From assembly GCA_036490955.1 (NCBI GenBank), contig DASXCX010000321.1:1-36421 (forward strand): a stretch of 36,421 bases of DNA, read 5' to 3'. The notes beneath the pieces are model-generated. The model had not been told where the DNA came from. It did no database searches and saw only the letters and a list, made by a program, of their open reading frames with translations. Below are positions 24,765 to 32,125 of the stretch, piece by piece. The first letter of the stretch is position 1; each line of letters begins with the position of its first letter. This stretch comes from CAIKMD01 sp036490955 (GTDB lineage Bacteria; Pseudomonadota; Alphaproteobacteria; ATCC43930; CGMCC-115725). A program made the position numbers and the translations under genes.

Positions 24765-26128
24765 AACAGCACCGCGGATCGCAGCCCGAACACGAGTGCG
24801 CTCGGCACGGGCTTGGTGGGCTGCGCGCTCAGCGGCACGTCGGCGCCGGGATGGCGGATGAATTGCAGATCCGGCTGCAGCGTCCACCACGGCGTCGCCT
24901 GCACACGATACATCACCTCGATCATGCTCTCATTGTCGCGGATCGGTGAGGCGACACCGCTGAACTGCCGCTGATCCCGATCGAGGCTACGCGCCGCGCG
25001 GCCGACCTGCGCCACCGCCATGGCGACGCCGAAGACATCGTCGCTGCGGCTGGCGATGAGGCCTTTGAAATTGACGCCGGCATCCGCGTAAAGCGTGACG
25101 AGATTACGATCGCCGAGCGGCGCAAAACCCAGCCGGAAAAAGACGCCGATATTGCGATCGGCGTCACTGTCGTGCCAGAGCTGGCGATCGGCGACGGCGT
25201 AGAAGCCAACATTGTTCCAATGCTTGCGTGTCACGCCGGTGCTGGTCGGCGCGGCGCGCGATTGGCCGTTGCTGTCGAAGCGCTCGTCATCGAAGGCGCC
25301 GCTGTGATACCAGGCGCCGAGCTTGTAAGTCGCCGGCTGACCCTCGGTGTCTTTCGCCTGGTTGACGGCATAACGCGCCTCTGCGATGACGAAGGCACCG
25401 TCGTTGAAGCGGAAGGCGGTGCCGTCGCCGTCGCGTTGCTGCGGATTGGTGAGGCCGCCACCTGCCGGATCGCCGTTCATGATCGCCGCGGCGAGCGTTA
25501 TCTCTTTGGCCGGCGCATAGGCGATGCGTAGTCCTGGCGTGGCCAACGGATAGGCTTGTCCGCCGCTCGGCAGGTCGCTCGCCATGATCGCCGGCCAGCC
25601 GAACGTGCCGTTGATGAAATTGCCGGCGTAGTTGCTGGTGAAGAACTCGTCGTCGGCGGCGATCTGACCGCCGCGGATCGATAGCGCGCCATCGAAGAAA
25701 AGCTGCTCGATCCAGAGATCGAAGAGCCGCGTCGAGCGCGCCGCCTCGATATTGCTGGCGGTCATCAAATTGCCGCCGAGGTTGTTGGCCGAAAGACCGC
25801 GGCCATGCGTCTGATAGGCGTTGACGTGAAACGTGGCGTCGGACCAGCCAAGGAGCTTGTCGAGATCGAGCGTCGCGAACAGCTCGATGCGTCCATCGTA
25901 GATTGCGCCGGTCTTGGTGCCGCCGGTCATGTTGCCCAGCGCCTCGTCGATCACATCGCCGCCGAGAGCGATGCCTTTGTCTTCGAGCATGCTGCGCATG
26001 CCGCCCCAATCGCCGGTCAGCGCATCGCGAGTCGTCAGATCGCCGTCGTGAGGGGAGGCCTCCTGTGCCGCGGCATTGCCGCAGAGCGCGAGAGCGACCG
26101 CAGCCGCGGCCAGCCAAACAACCGGCAC
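24761..26128 (-). CDS. OprB-type carbohydrate-selective porin
   Basis: 455 residues. Signal peptide VVWLAAAAVALALCGNAAAQ, then the OprB opening LTGDWGGMRSMLEDKGIALGG, and beta-strand-like repeats ending in the terminal Phe expected of outer-membrane barrels (GLRSAVLF). Internal OprB signatures include RLFDLWIEQLFFDGALSIRGGQ and DDEFFTSNYAGNFINGTFGWP. It would form a 16-strand outer-membrane pore for sugars or other small solutes. The start codon is a GTG at 26126-26128 with a modest GGCAGGG upstream. It is not in an operon; the gene beyond it (26245) is 116 bases away on the same strand. Confidence 0.9.
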   Translation of the reverse strand: MPVVWLAAAAVALALCGNAAAQEASPHDGDLTTRDALTGDWGGMRSMLEDKGIALGGDVIDEALGNMTGGTKTGAIYDGRIELFATLDLDKLLGWSDATFHVNAYQTHGRGLSANNLGGNLMTASNIEAARSTRLFDLWIEQLFFDGALSIRGGQIAADDEFFTSNYAGNFINGTFGWPAIMASDLPSGGQAYPLATPGLRIAYAPAKEITLAAAIMNGDPAGGGLTNPQQRDGDGTAFRFNDGAFVIAEARYAVNQAKDTEGQPATYKLGAWYHSGAFDDERFDSNGQSRAAPTSTGVTRKHWNNVGFYAVADRQLWHDSDADRNIGVFFRLGFAPLGDRNLVTLYADAGVNFKGLIASRSDDVFGVAMAVAQVGRAARSLDRDQRQFSGVASPIRDNESMIEVMYRVQATPWWTLQPDLQFIRHPGADVPLSAQPTKPVPSALVFGLRSAVLF

Positions 26129-26141
26129 TGCCCTGCCGTCG

Positions 26142-26161
26142 CAAAAAGTATCAGCTTTTTG
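26142..26161. repeat. AT-rich inverted repeat upstream of the porin gene
   Basis: CAAAAAG (26142-26148), a six-base loop TATCAG and CTTTTTG (26155-26161) form a perfect 7-base inverted repeat just upstream of the porin GTG. It sits where a promoter or operator would be, but could equally be a weak terminator of the upstream gene. Confidence 0.35.
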
Positions 26162-26244
26162 AATTGAAGGGTCCCCCCTTACGCGGCGGAACGTGGCACG
26201 GAATTGTTACGTTTCCGTGTCGGCGAGGGCGCGCAGTGGATACG

Positions 26245-26778
26245 CTATTTCGGGATAGCGGGTTTCGTCGTATCCATTGCCTCATAAGCAATGAGCTGTT
26301 GCGTGCTGCGCACGATATCGGCGATCAGCTCGGGATTCTGCGCTTCCTTGGTCGCGGTGACTTCGCTATGCGAGGCGGTCTGGTACTGACCGCCCAGATA
26401 GAGCGTCACCTCGATGCTGAGGAACTGATGCGCCCCCATCATCCGGTCGATCGCGGCGCGGGTGAAGCCGAAATTGCGCACCGTGCCTTGCGCCGATGCC
26501 ATGTTCTTGATCGCCCATTCGATACGGTTCGGCGCGGGCGGAGCGCCCCGGGCGGCTGGGGCGAAGCGCCACGCTCCTTCGACGCCGGCATTCATCGCAC
26601 CGGCAAGAAACGTGTTGAGATCGGATTCTTTGACGCTCGGCAGCGAACCTTGCCCGGCGACGACGATGGTAAGCTGCTGTGCCTGGCCCATCGCCGCCGG
26701 CGGCAGGATTATCGCCGCCACGCTCATCGCCAGCAGCCATCGAGCAGCACAGCGACGCGCGAATAAAAGCGGACTCAA
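26245..26778 (-). CDS. Unknown exported protein
   Basis: 177 residues; I do not recognise the family. The N-terminus (LLAMSVAAIILPPAAMGQA) is a signal peptide after a short Arg-containing lead, so the mature protein is periplasmic, about 145 residues. The mature start QLTIVVAGQGSLPSVKESDLNTFLAGAM and the segment RIEWAIKNMASAQGTVRNFGFTRAAID suggest a compact mixed fold with no membrane segment and no cysteine. It lies between the porin gene and the cysteine-dioxygenase-like cupin gene on the same strand. Codon use is like its neighbours. The call as a real gene rests on the signal peptide and coherent protein composition. Confidence 0.7.
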   Translation of the reverse strand: MSPLLFARRCAARWLLAMSVAAIILPPAAMGQAQQLTIVVAGQGSLPSVKESDLNTFLAGAMNAGVEGAWRFAPAARGAPPAPNRIEWAIKNMASAQGTVRNFGFTRAAIDRMMGAHQFLSIEVTLYLGGQYQTASHSEVTATKEAQNPELIADIVRSTQQLIAYEAMDTTKPAIPK

Positions 26779-26804
26779 GACCGATCCTCCGCGCCGAGAT
26801 CGTG

Positions 26805-27305
26805 TCAGGCGGCGCGGTAGCCGAAGCGGCGCACCTTGTCGAGATTGCGGCCTTCGATGCGTAAGAGCCGCGTCGGACCGTCGCGGCGCGGCGAGTGCAG
26901 ATCGCCCTCGTTGTAGAGATGCGCCTTGCCCGGCGTGAGCGTGTAGTTCCGGGCGAACGCCACCTTGCCCATCTTACCTTCGCCGGCGGGCTCGAGCAGC
27001 GTCCAGTCGCTCATCACCGTCTCACCCGCGACCTGGCCGTAGATTGCCCAGGCCGGACCATGATCATGCGGCTGGCTCTCGCGCGCATCGGTGTAGTTAT
27101 GCGCACAAATGCAGAAGCCGAGCTCGGGATCCTCGTAGAGAATGTCGCGCTGGCCGGTGTTCGGCCCGTAATGCGCCGCGACGAAAACCTGATCCTTGCA
27201 CGCCTCTTCGACCAGCGCGCAAACCTGACGGCGGCCTTCGACGCCTGGATTGGCTTGCAAGGTGCGCCGGCACTCCGCCGCGAATTGCTCGAGTGTCAAG
27301 CTCAT
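26805..27305 (-). CDS. Cupin protein of the cysteine dioxygenase superfamily
   Basis: 166 residues. The segment ESQPHDHGPAWAIYGQVAGET supplies His80 and His82, and DLHSPRR supplies His137: the three-His iron site spacing of thiol dioxygenases (cysteine dioxygenase, mercaptosuccinate or 3-mercaptopropionate dioxygenase). The general layout CAHNYTDA..., a beta-roll and a closing strand LLRIEGRNL also fits. It would be a cytoplasmic non-haem iron dioxygenase or a related lyase; thiol substrate specificity is not shown. GGAGGAGGACAC precedes the ATG at 27305. The next gene upstream (27321) ends 16 bases before it, so the two are likely co-transcribed. Confidence 0.75.
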   Translation of the reverse strand: MSLTLEQFAAECRRTLQANPGVEGRRQVCALVEEACKDQVFVAAHYGPNTGQRDILYEDPELGFCICAHNYTDARESQPHDHGPAWAIYGQVAGETVMSDWTLLEPAGEGKMGKVAFARNYTLTPGKAHLYNEGDLHSPRRDGPTRLLRIEGRNLDKVRRFGYRAA

Positions 27306-27320
27306 CGAGTGTCCTCCTCC

Positions 27321-27746
27321 TTAGCCCCGCTGATAAGGATAGCAGCGCTCGCGTTCGAGCGTCAGGCCGAAATGATTGGCCAGCGCTTTGATGGCCTCGC
27401 CCTCGCCAGGATAGGGATCGGCATTGCCGGGCCCGACGATGATGCAGCGCGCGCCGGCATCGGTCTTGCCGCCCGGCGGCAGCATCGCCGTGACGTGTGC
27501 TTTTCCGTCCTGATCGCGCAGCGTCAGGAATAGCGGCATGGCACGCTGGATATGCGCCTTGAGGCCGATATCCTGCTCGATGAAGCTCTTCGAGGCGGGT
27601 TGATAGCTCTGTATCGCCTTCTCGCTCTCGATCCGGAAATATTTTTCGACGGCATGACGCATGAGCTGCGATTCCTGTACGGCTTCGCCTTCGGTTTCGA
27701 GCCGGAACCAGGATTTATCGTTGGGCGCATCGACGACGAAACGCAT
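27321..27746 (-). CDS. Unknown small soluble protein
   Basis: 141 residues; family not recognised. It has no signal peptide or membrane segment. It opens MRFVVDAPNDKSWFRLETEGEAV and contains a helical central part (LMRHAVEKYFRIESEKAIQS) and a Gly/Pro-rich end (ARCIIVGPGNADPYPGEGEAIKALA). Because the gene lies 16 bases upstream of the cysteine-dioxygenase-like gene on the same strand, it may serve the same pathway. The upstream sequence AAGGGATCACGAGAC gives an acceptable ribosome site. A divergent promoter region of 128 bases separates it from the metallophosphoesterase gene. Confidence 0.7.
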   Translation of the reverse strand: MRFVVDAPNDKSWFRLETEGEAVQESQLMRHAVEKYFRIESEKAIQSYQPASKSFIEQDIGLKAHIQRAMPLFLTLRDQDGKAHVTAMLPPGGKTDAGARCIIVGPGNADPYPGEGEAIKALANHFGLTLERERCYPYQRG

Positions 27747-27833
27747 GTCTCGTGATCCCTTCGTATGCCGCGCGGGACAGGAGCGACTCTACTCCGATCC
27801 GCACAACGCGCAAAGCCTTGAAACCTGCGGCAA

Positions 27834-27862
27834 TTGACGCCACTGCCAGTCCTATTCTATAG
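27834..27862 (+). promoter_or_regulatory. Predicted promoter of the metallophosphoesterase gene
   Basis: TTGACG (27834-27839) and TCTATA (27856-27861) are 16 bases apart. Transcription would then begin about 5-10 bases before the ATG at 27875, giving a very short or absent leader, consistent with the lack of a purine-rich ribosome site there. Confidence 0.45.
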
Positions 27863-27874
27863 CGCCGCGCGACC

Positions 27875-28633
27875 ATGGCGCATGAAATCACGTTAACATC
27901 GCAGCGCAACTTCGCGCTGCCGCGCGCAGCACTGCGCATCGTGCATAGCTCCGACCTCCATGTCGGTGAGGGCTTCACCGAGCCGCTGCACAAAGGCGAC
28001 GGCACCGCTGGCTTGCGCGTCGTGCTCGCCGCGGCGCGCGCGGCGAAAGCCGATGCCGTGATCCTTGCCGGCGATACCTTCGAGCATAACCGCCTTTCGG
28101 CGGCATTGCTCGAACGCGCGGCCGCTCTGCTCGCGGACGCGGATATGCCCGTCGTGATCCTCCCCGGCAATCACGATCCGGCGATCGCGGATTCGGTGTT
28201 TCATCGCGCGATCGCCGTGCCGCGGAACGTCCGAGTCATTGGCGTCACCGACGAAACGGTGGTTTCGTTTCCCGAACTCGGCCTCGAAATCTGGGGCAAC
28301 GCCCATCGCGACTATGGTGACAGCGCACCCCTGCGCGAGCCGCAGCCGCGGCGCAGCTTCTGGCAGATCGCGGTCGCGCACGGCCACTACGCGCCAGTGG
28401 CCGATCGCTCGACCAATCTCCGGCCCGGCTGGCTGATCGGCGATGACGAGATTGCGGCGACGGAGGCCGATTACGTCGCGCTCGGTCACTGGAACCGCCA
28501 TGTCCGCGTCGGCGGCGACAAGGTTGCGGCCTATTACTCCGGCTCGCCCGATTATGCGCTCACCGTCAATCTGGTGACGCTGTCCCCGGTGGGCACGGTG
28601 ACCGTTGATCGTGTGCCCGTGGACTGGGACTGA
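27875..28633 (+). CDS. Metallophosphoesterase, SbcD-like calcineurin fold
   Basis: 252 residues. All phosphoesterase blocks are present: HSSDLHVGEG (D-x-H), ILAGDTFEHNR (GD), ILPGNHDPAI (GNHD), VAHGHYAP (H) and ALGHWNRH (GHxxxH-like). The order and HSSDLHVG start resemble SbcD/Mre11 nucleases, but the C-terminal capping domain of SbcD (about 400 residues) is missing and no SbcC-like ATPase is nearby. It could be a nuclease or a phosphodiesterase on small molecules. No Shine-Dalgarno sequence is seen before the ATG, and the predicted promoter is very close. It converges with the LLM 4 gene. Confidence 0.88.
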   Translation: MAHEITLTSQRNFALPRAALRIVHSSDLHVGEGFTEPLHKGDGTAGLRVVLAAARAAKADAVILAGDTFEHNRLSAALLERAAALLADADMPVVILPGNHDPAIADSVFHRAIAVPRNVRVIGVTDETVVSFPELGLEIWGNAHRDYGDSAPLREPQPRRSFWQIAVAHGHYAPVADRSTNLRPGWLIGDDEIAATEADYVALGHWNRHVRVGGDKVAAYYSGSPDYALTVNLVTLSPVGTVTVDRVPVDWD

Positions 28634-28678
28634 GAACTTAGCCACGTCATCATCGCGGATGTCCGTCGCGGGACCGCG

Positions 28679-29731
28679 TCAGATCTTCTCCAAGTGCGGC
28701 ATGACCTCTTTGCTGAAGAGATCGAGCGAGCGTTTCGCGTCGGCATAGCTGAGCGTGCCGAAGAAGAGATAACCGATTAAGTAATTGGTCCCGAGTTCGG
28801 CCATCTCGCGCTCGATTGCGGCGCGCACGGTTTCCGGCGCACCGGCGAGGATCATCCCGTTGCCGAGACATTCCTCGAAGCTCGAGCCGCGGCGCACATT
28901 GAGCCGGGTGAGGAGATCGGAGCCGCCGGCGGCGCGCGCCCGATCGCGCAACCATTCGAGGCTATTCAAATGATATTCGAAAGCCGGCTTGGCGATGCGC
29001 TGCGCTTCGGCGTCGGTCTCGGCGACGACGATGTGGCGCAGGATGCCGATCGCGGCGCCGCCTTTGAATTCAGCCTTCGGCATCACCGCGCTGCCGCGCT
29101 TCGCCAACGCCTCTTTGAAGGCGACGATGTTGGGCTTGGCTTGCGCGGTCGGGCCGTTGGCGGTGAAATGCAGTCCTTGCTCGCCGGCCCAAATCGAGCC
29201 GATCGTGTTGGATGAACCGTACCAGAGCGGCGGATAGGGCTTCTGATAAGGCCGCATCGGCATCGGCGTCTCGCCATAGGTGAAGTATTTTCCCTGATGC
29301 GAGAAGGTGTCGTTGCTCAGCGCCGCGGTGAGGCACTCATAGGCGTCGAAGAAGATATCGCGCGAATCGGCGTGCTCGACGTGGTTGAATTTGAGCTCGA
29401 AAGGCGAGACGCCGCGGCCGACGCCGACTTCGAGCCGGCCCTTGCTCAGATGATCGAGCATGCAGATCTCTTCCGCGAGACGTAGCGGCGAATAGAGCGG
29501 CAGCAGGTAGACCAGGGGGCCGAGATGGATGCGCTTCGTGAGCCGTGCGATCGCCCCGAGATAGACGCTTGGCGCCGGCACCATGTTGAGCGGTGTGCAG
29601 TGATGCTCGGCGACATGCGCGCAATAGAAGCCGGCATCGTCGGCAGCGGCGAGGAACTCCAGCCGCTCGTCGTATTGCTGGGCGAGCGGCCGGTCGGCGC
29701 GCTCCAGATGATCGAAAAGACCGACTTTCAT
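28679..29731 (-). CDS. LLM class flavin-dependent monooxygenase 4
   Basis: 350 residues, the shortest of the four luciferase-like proteins here and the most distant, starting MKVGLFDHLERADRP. It has AEHH (41-44) where the others have NEHH, then LGPLVYLLPLYSPLRLAEEICMLDHLSKGRLEVGVGRGVSP and MRPYQKPYPPLWYGSS. The ribosome site AGGTGAGG lies just before the ATG. It ends the minus-strand operon TctAB-lyase-decarboxylase-LLM: the decarboxylase-like gene stops 22 bases upstream. A flavin-using monooxygenase acting in the same pathway as those genes is the natural reading. Confidence 0.9.
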   Translation of the reverse strand: MKVGLFDHLERADRPLAQQYDERLEFLAAADDAGFYCAHVAEHHCTPLNMVPAPSVYLGAIARLTKRIHLGPLVYLLPLYSPLRLAEEICMLDHLSKGRLEVGVGRGVSPFELKFNHVEHADSRDIFFDAYECLTAALSNDTFSHQGKYFTYGETPMPMRPYQKPYPPLWYGSSNTIGSIWAGEQGLHFTANGPTAQAKPNIVAFKEALAKRGSAVMPKAEFKGGAAIGILRHIVVAETDAEAQRIAKPAFEYHLNSLEWLRDRARAAGGSDLLTRLNVRRGSSFEECLGNGMILAGAPETVRAAIEREMAELGTNYLIGYLFFGTLSYADAKRSLDLFSKEVMPHLEKI

Positions 29732-29753
29732 CGAACCTCACCTATTGGAAAAA

Positions 29754-30740
29754 TCAGATGCGAAAGCCGCCGCGTTTGCGGCCTTCCGAGACGTCGAGGA
29801 ACATATCGTTCCAGGCAAGCAAGCGCTTGGTCAACCCATGCTCGTGCGAATAGCGCAGCAGGGTGTCGATTGTCTTGATGTTTTGCTCCGTTGGCCCGTT
29901 CGCCCAGGGATCGGGCCCGAGGATGGTTTGCTGCTCTTCCCAGGCCTCGCGATACCAGGCGAGCGGCGCGATGCGCGGATTCTCCATCCGCTTCATCGCC
30001 GCGGCTTTCGCGCGCTCGAAGGCCTTGAAAAGATTGATCGCGATCCAGGGGAATTTCTCGGCGACCTCTTCGCGCAGCGCGACGATATGCATGATCGGGA
30101 AGATGCCGGTCTTTTGAAAATAGGCCTGCTCTTCAGCCTTGTGATCGGGGAAGAGCCGCGCGACGCGCTTGTCTTTCCTAATGAAAGGCTCGATCAGATC
30201 GGAATGCAGCACTGCGTCGAGCTCGCCTTCGGCAAGCATCGCCTCGACGCCCTTGTCATGCGGCAGCCGTGTCAGCTTCAAGCCGGGCGGCGGCGTGAAC
30301 TCCACATCCTCGTCGATCTCGGCATACCAATCGATCGAGCGATGCGGCACGCCGTATTCGCTCTCGAGAATGCCGCGCAGCCAATTGATCGCGGTCACCT
30401 GAAAGGATTTGACGCCGATCTTCTTGCCGATGAGATCGGCCGGCTTGGTGATCCCCTTGCTCGTGTTGATGAAGGCAAAGCCGTGGCGGAAGCGGCGATG
30501 CGGGAAAACTGGAATGCCGCGAAACGGCAGGCCCTGGTCACGTGCGATGATGTAGGAGCTGCACGAGCATTCCGCGATGTCGAATTCGCGGTTGCGCAGG
30601 AAGCGCCAATGCCGGGTCGATGAATCCATGTCGATCAGCACGGTGAGATCGACACCGTCGACCGAAACCGCGCCCTCTTTGAGGCCCCGATGGATCTCGT
30701 AATCGCCGCAGGCGAGGGTGAGCTGCACGCGGCCGGTCAT
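29754..30740 (-). CDS. 4,5-dihydroxyphthalate decarboxylase-like protein (PBP2 fold, no signal peptide)
   Basis: 328 residues. The start VQLTLACGDYEIHRGLKEG and the segment FRNREFDIAECSCSSYI-like region (RFLRNREFDIAECS) match the 4,5-dihydroxyphthalate decarboxylase (Pht5) group, which is built on the periplasmic-binding-protein type-2 / NMT1 fold. DLIGKKIGVKSFQVTAINWL is the usual lobe-2 signature. It has no signal peptide, so it is cytoplasmic and more likely an enzyme than a transport receptor. The ATG at 30738-30740 overlaps the lyase stop by four bases (ATGA); the open frame continues upstream only inside the lyase gene. Whether the substrate is dihydroxyphthalate itself is not shown. 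Confidence 0.82.
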   Translation of the reverse strand: MTGRVQLTLACGDYEIHRGLKEGAVSVDGVDLTVLIDMDSSTRHWRFLRNREFDIAECSCSSYIIARDQGLPFRGIPVFPHRRFRHGFAFINTSKGITKPADLIGKKIGVKSFQVTAINWLRGILESEYGVPHRSIDWYAEIDEDVEFTPPPGLKLTRLPHDKGVEAMLAEGELDAVLHSDLIEPFIRKDKRVARLFPDHKAEEQAYFQKTGIFPIMHIVALREEVAEKFPWIAINLFKAFERAKAAAMKRMENPRIAPLAWYREAWEEQQTILGPDPWANGPTEQNIKTIDTLLRYSHEHGLTKRLLAWNDMFLDVSEGRKRGGFRI

Positions 30741-32083
30741 CGACGTCCTGCAAGCACGCGATCGATCATCTCGCCGGCGACTCCGAGGTAATTCGCTGGA
30801 TCGACGAGTTTCGCCAGTTCGTCGCGATTCATGTGATTCGCTATATCCGGATCGGCGGCAAGCAGATCGAGGAAAGATTCCTTCGCGGTGATCGATTTGC
30901 GGCAGATGTCGTAGACGAGATCGTGCGCGCGCTGGCGCCCGAGCATGGGGCCGAGCCCCATCATCACCGCTTCCGAGACGATGAGCCCGCGCGTCAGGTC
31001 GAGATTGGCGCGCATCCGCTCGGGATCGACTTCGAGCCCCTCCATCAGGAAACGCGCCTGGTTGAGGGCGCCCGAGGCGAGGCAGAAAATCTCCGGTACC
31101 GAGATCCATTCGATCTCCCAGGGCCCGGTCGAGCGCTCGTGATCTTCGACCATCGCATCGAGAAGCGCCGCCACGTTCTGCCGCACCATCGAAGTGCAGG
31201 CGACGATGTAGTTGCACGAAATCGGATTGCGCTTCTGCGGCATGGTCGAGGACGAGCCGCGCCCTTCGGCGAAAGGTTCGTACACCTCCTCGACCTCGGT
31301 CTGCATCATCAGCTTCACGTCGGTCGCGATCTTGCCGAGCGTGCCGGTGACGAGGCCGAGGAAGCAGCCTGTCTCGGCGATGGCATCGCGCATCGTATGC
31401 CAGGCGATTGCGGGCTGGCCAAGGCCGAGCTCTTTCATCAGGCCCTCTTGGACCTTCAGCCCATCCTTGCCCAAAGAGGCGAGGGTACCGGCAGCGCCGC
31501 CGAATTCGCCGACCAGAACGCGCGGGCGCAGCTCTTTGAGGCGCGCCATATGCCGGTCGAAGCCCGCGAGCAAGGTCGCGGCCTTGAAGCCGAAGGTGAT
31601 CGGCACGGCCTGCTGCAAGTTGCTGCGGCCGGCCATCGGCGTGTCGCGATATTTCCGGGCGAGGCCGACGAGCGCCTTGCCGATCGCCTTGAGCTCGCCC
31701 TCGATCAGATCAAGCGCCTCGCGGATCTGGAGCACGGTCGCCGTGTCGGTGATGTCCTGCGTCGTCGCGCCCCAATGGCACCATTCGCCGACACCACCCG
31801 CGCATTTCTTGACGAGCTGTTGCACGACCGGCAGCACCGGGTAGCCGATGCGCTCGGTCTGCTTTTTGAGCAGCGCCATGTCGTATTCCGCGACCTGGCA
31901 ATGGCGGACGATCTCCTCGGCTGCGTCTTTCGGGATGATGCCGAGCCGCGCCTGTACCTTGGCCAGCGCGGCCTCGATGTCGAGATATTTCTGGATGCGG
32001 TTTTCGTCCGAGAAGACGTGGCGCATAGTCTCGGTCGAGAAGATGTCGCGGAAGATCGCGGAATCGAGCGCGGTGGCGGGCAT
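30737..32083 (-). CDS. Fumarase/aspartase-superfamily lyase (PcaB / adenylosuccinate lyase-like)
   Basis: 448 residues, cytoplasmic homotetramer expected. The superfamily signature GSSSTMPQKRNP lies at 276-287, the mobile loop carrying the catalytic Ser. HWGATTQDITDT is at 103-114. The region AGRSNLQQAVPITFG resembles 3-carboxy-cis,cis-muconate cycloisomerase (PcaB) rather than PurB, which has a His in the equivalent TxH segment. It would catalyse elimination to fumarate from a succinyl adduct, or a muconate cycloisomerisation. A true purB is less likely because of the catabolic neighbours. AAGGAC precedes the ATG at 32083. It is co-transcribed with the TctAB gene upstream (42-base gap) and the decarboxylase-like gene (overlap). 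Confidence 0.88.
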   Translation of the reverse strand: MPATALDSAIFRDIFSTETMRHVFSDENRIQKYLDIEAALAKVQARLGIIPKDAAEEIVRHCQVAEYDMALLKKQTERIGYPVLPVVQQLVKKCAGGVGEWCHWGATTQDITDTATVLQIREALDLIEGELKAIGKALVGLARKYRDTPMAGRSNLQQAVPITFGFKAATLLAGFDRHMARLKELRPRVLVGEFGGAAGTLASLGKDGLKVQEGLMKELGLGQPAIAWHTMRDAIAETGCFLGLVTGTLGKIATDVKLMMQTEVEEVYEPFAEGRGSSSTMPQKRNPISCNYIVACTSMVRQNVAALLDAMVEDHERSTGPWEIEWISVPEIFCLASGALNQARFLMEGLEVDPERMRANLDLTRGLIVSEAVMMGLGPMLGRQRAHDLVYDICRKSITAKESFLDLLAADPDIANHMNRDELAKLVDPANYLGVAGEMIDRVLAGRR

Positions 32084-32125
32084 GCTTGTCCTTTGCTGCC
32101 TGATCCTTTGCTATGAGCCAGCGAC

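Noticed and set aside
27875..28633. SbcD assignment for the metallophosphoesterase
   Set aside because: The protein lacks the capping domain and no SbcC partner is adjacent, so only the fold family is named.
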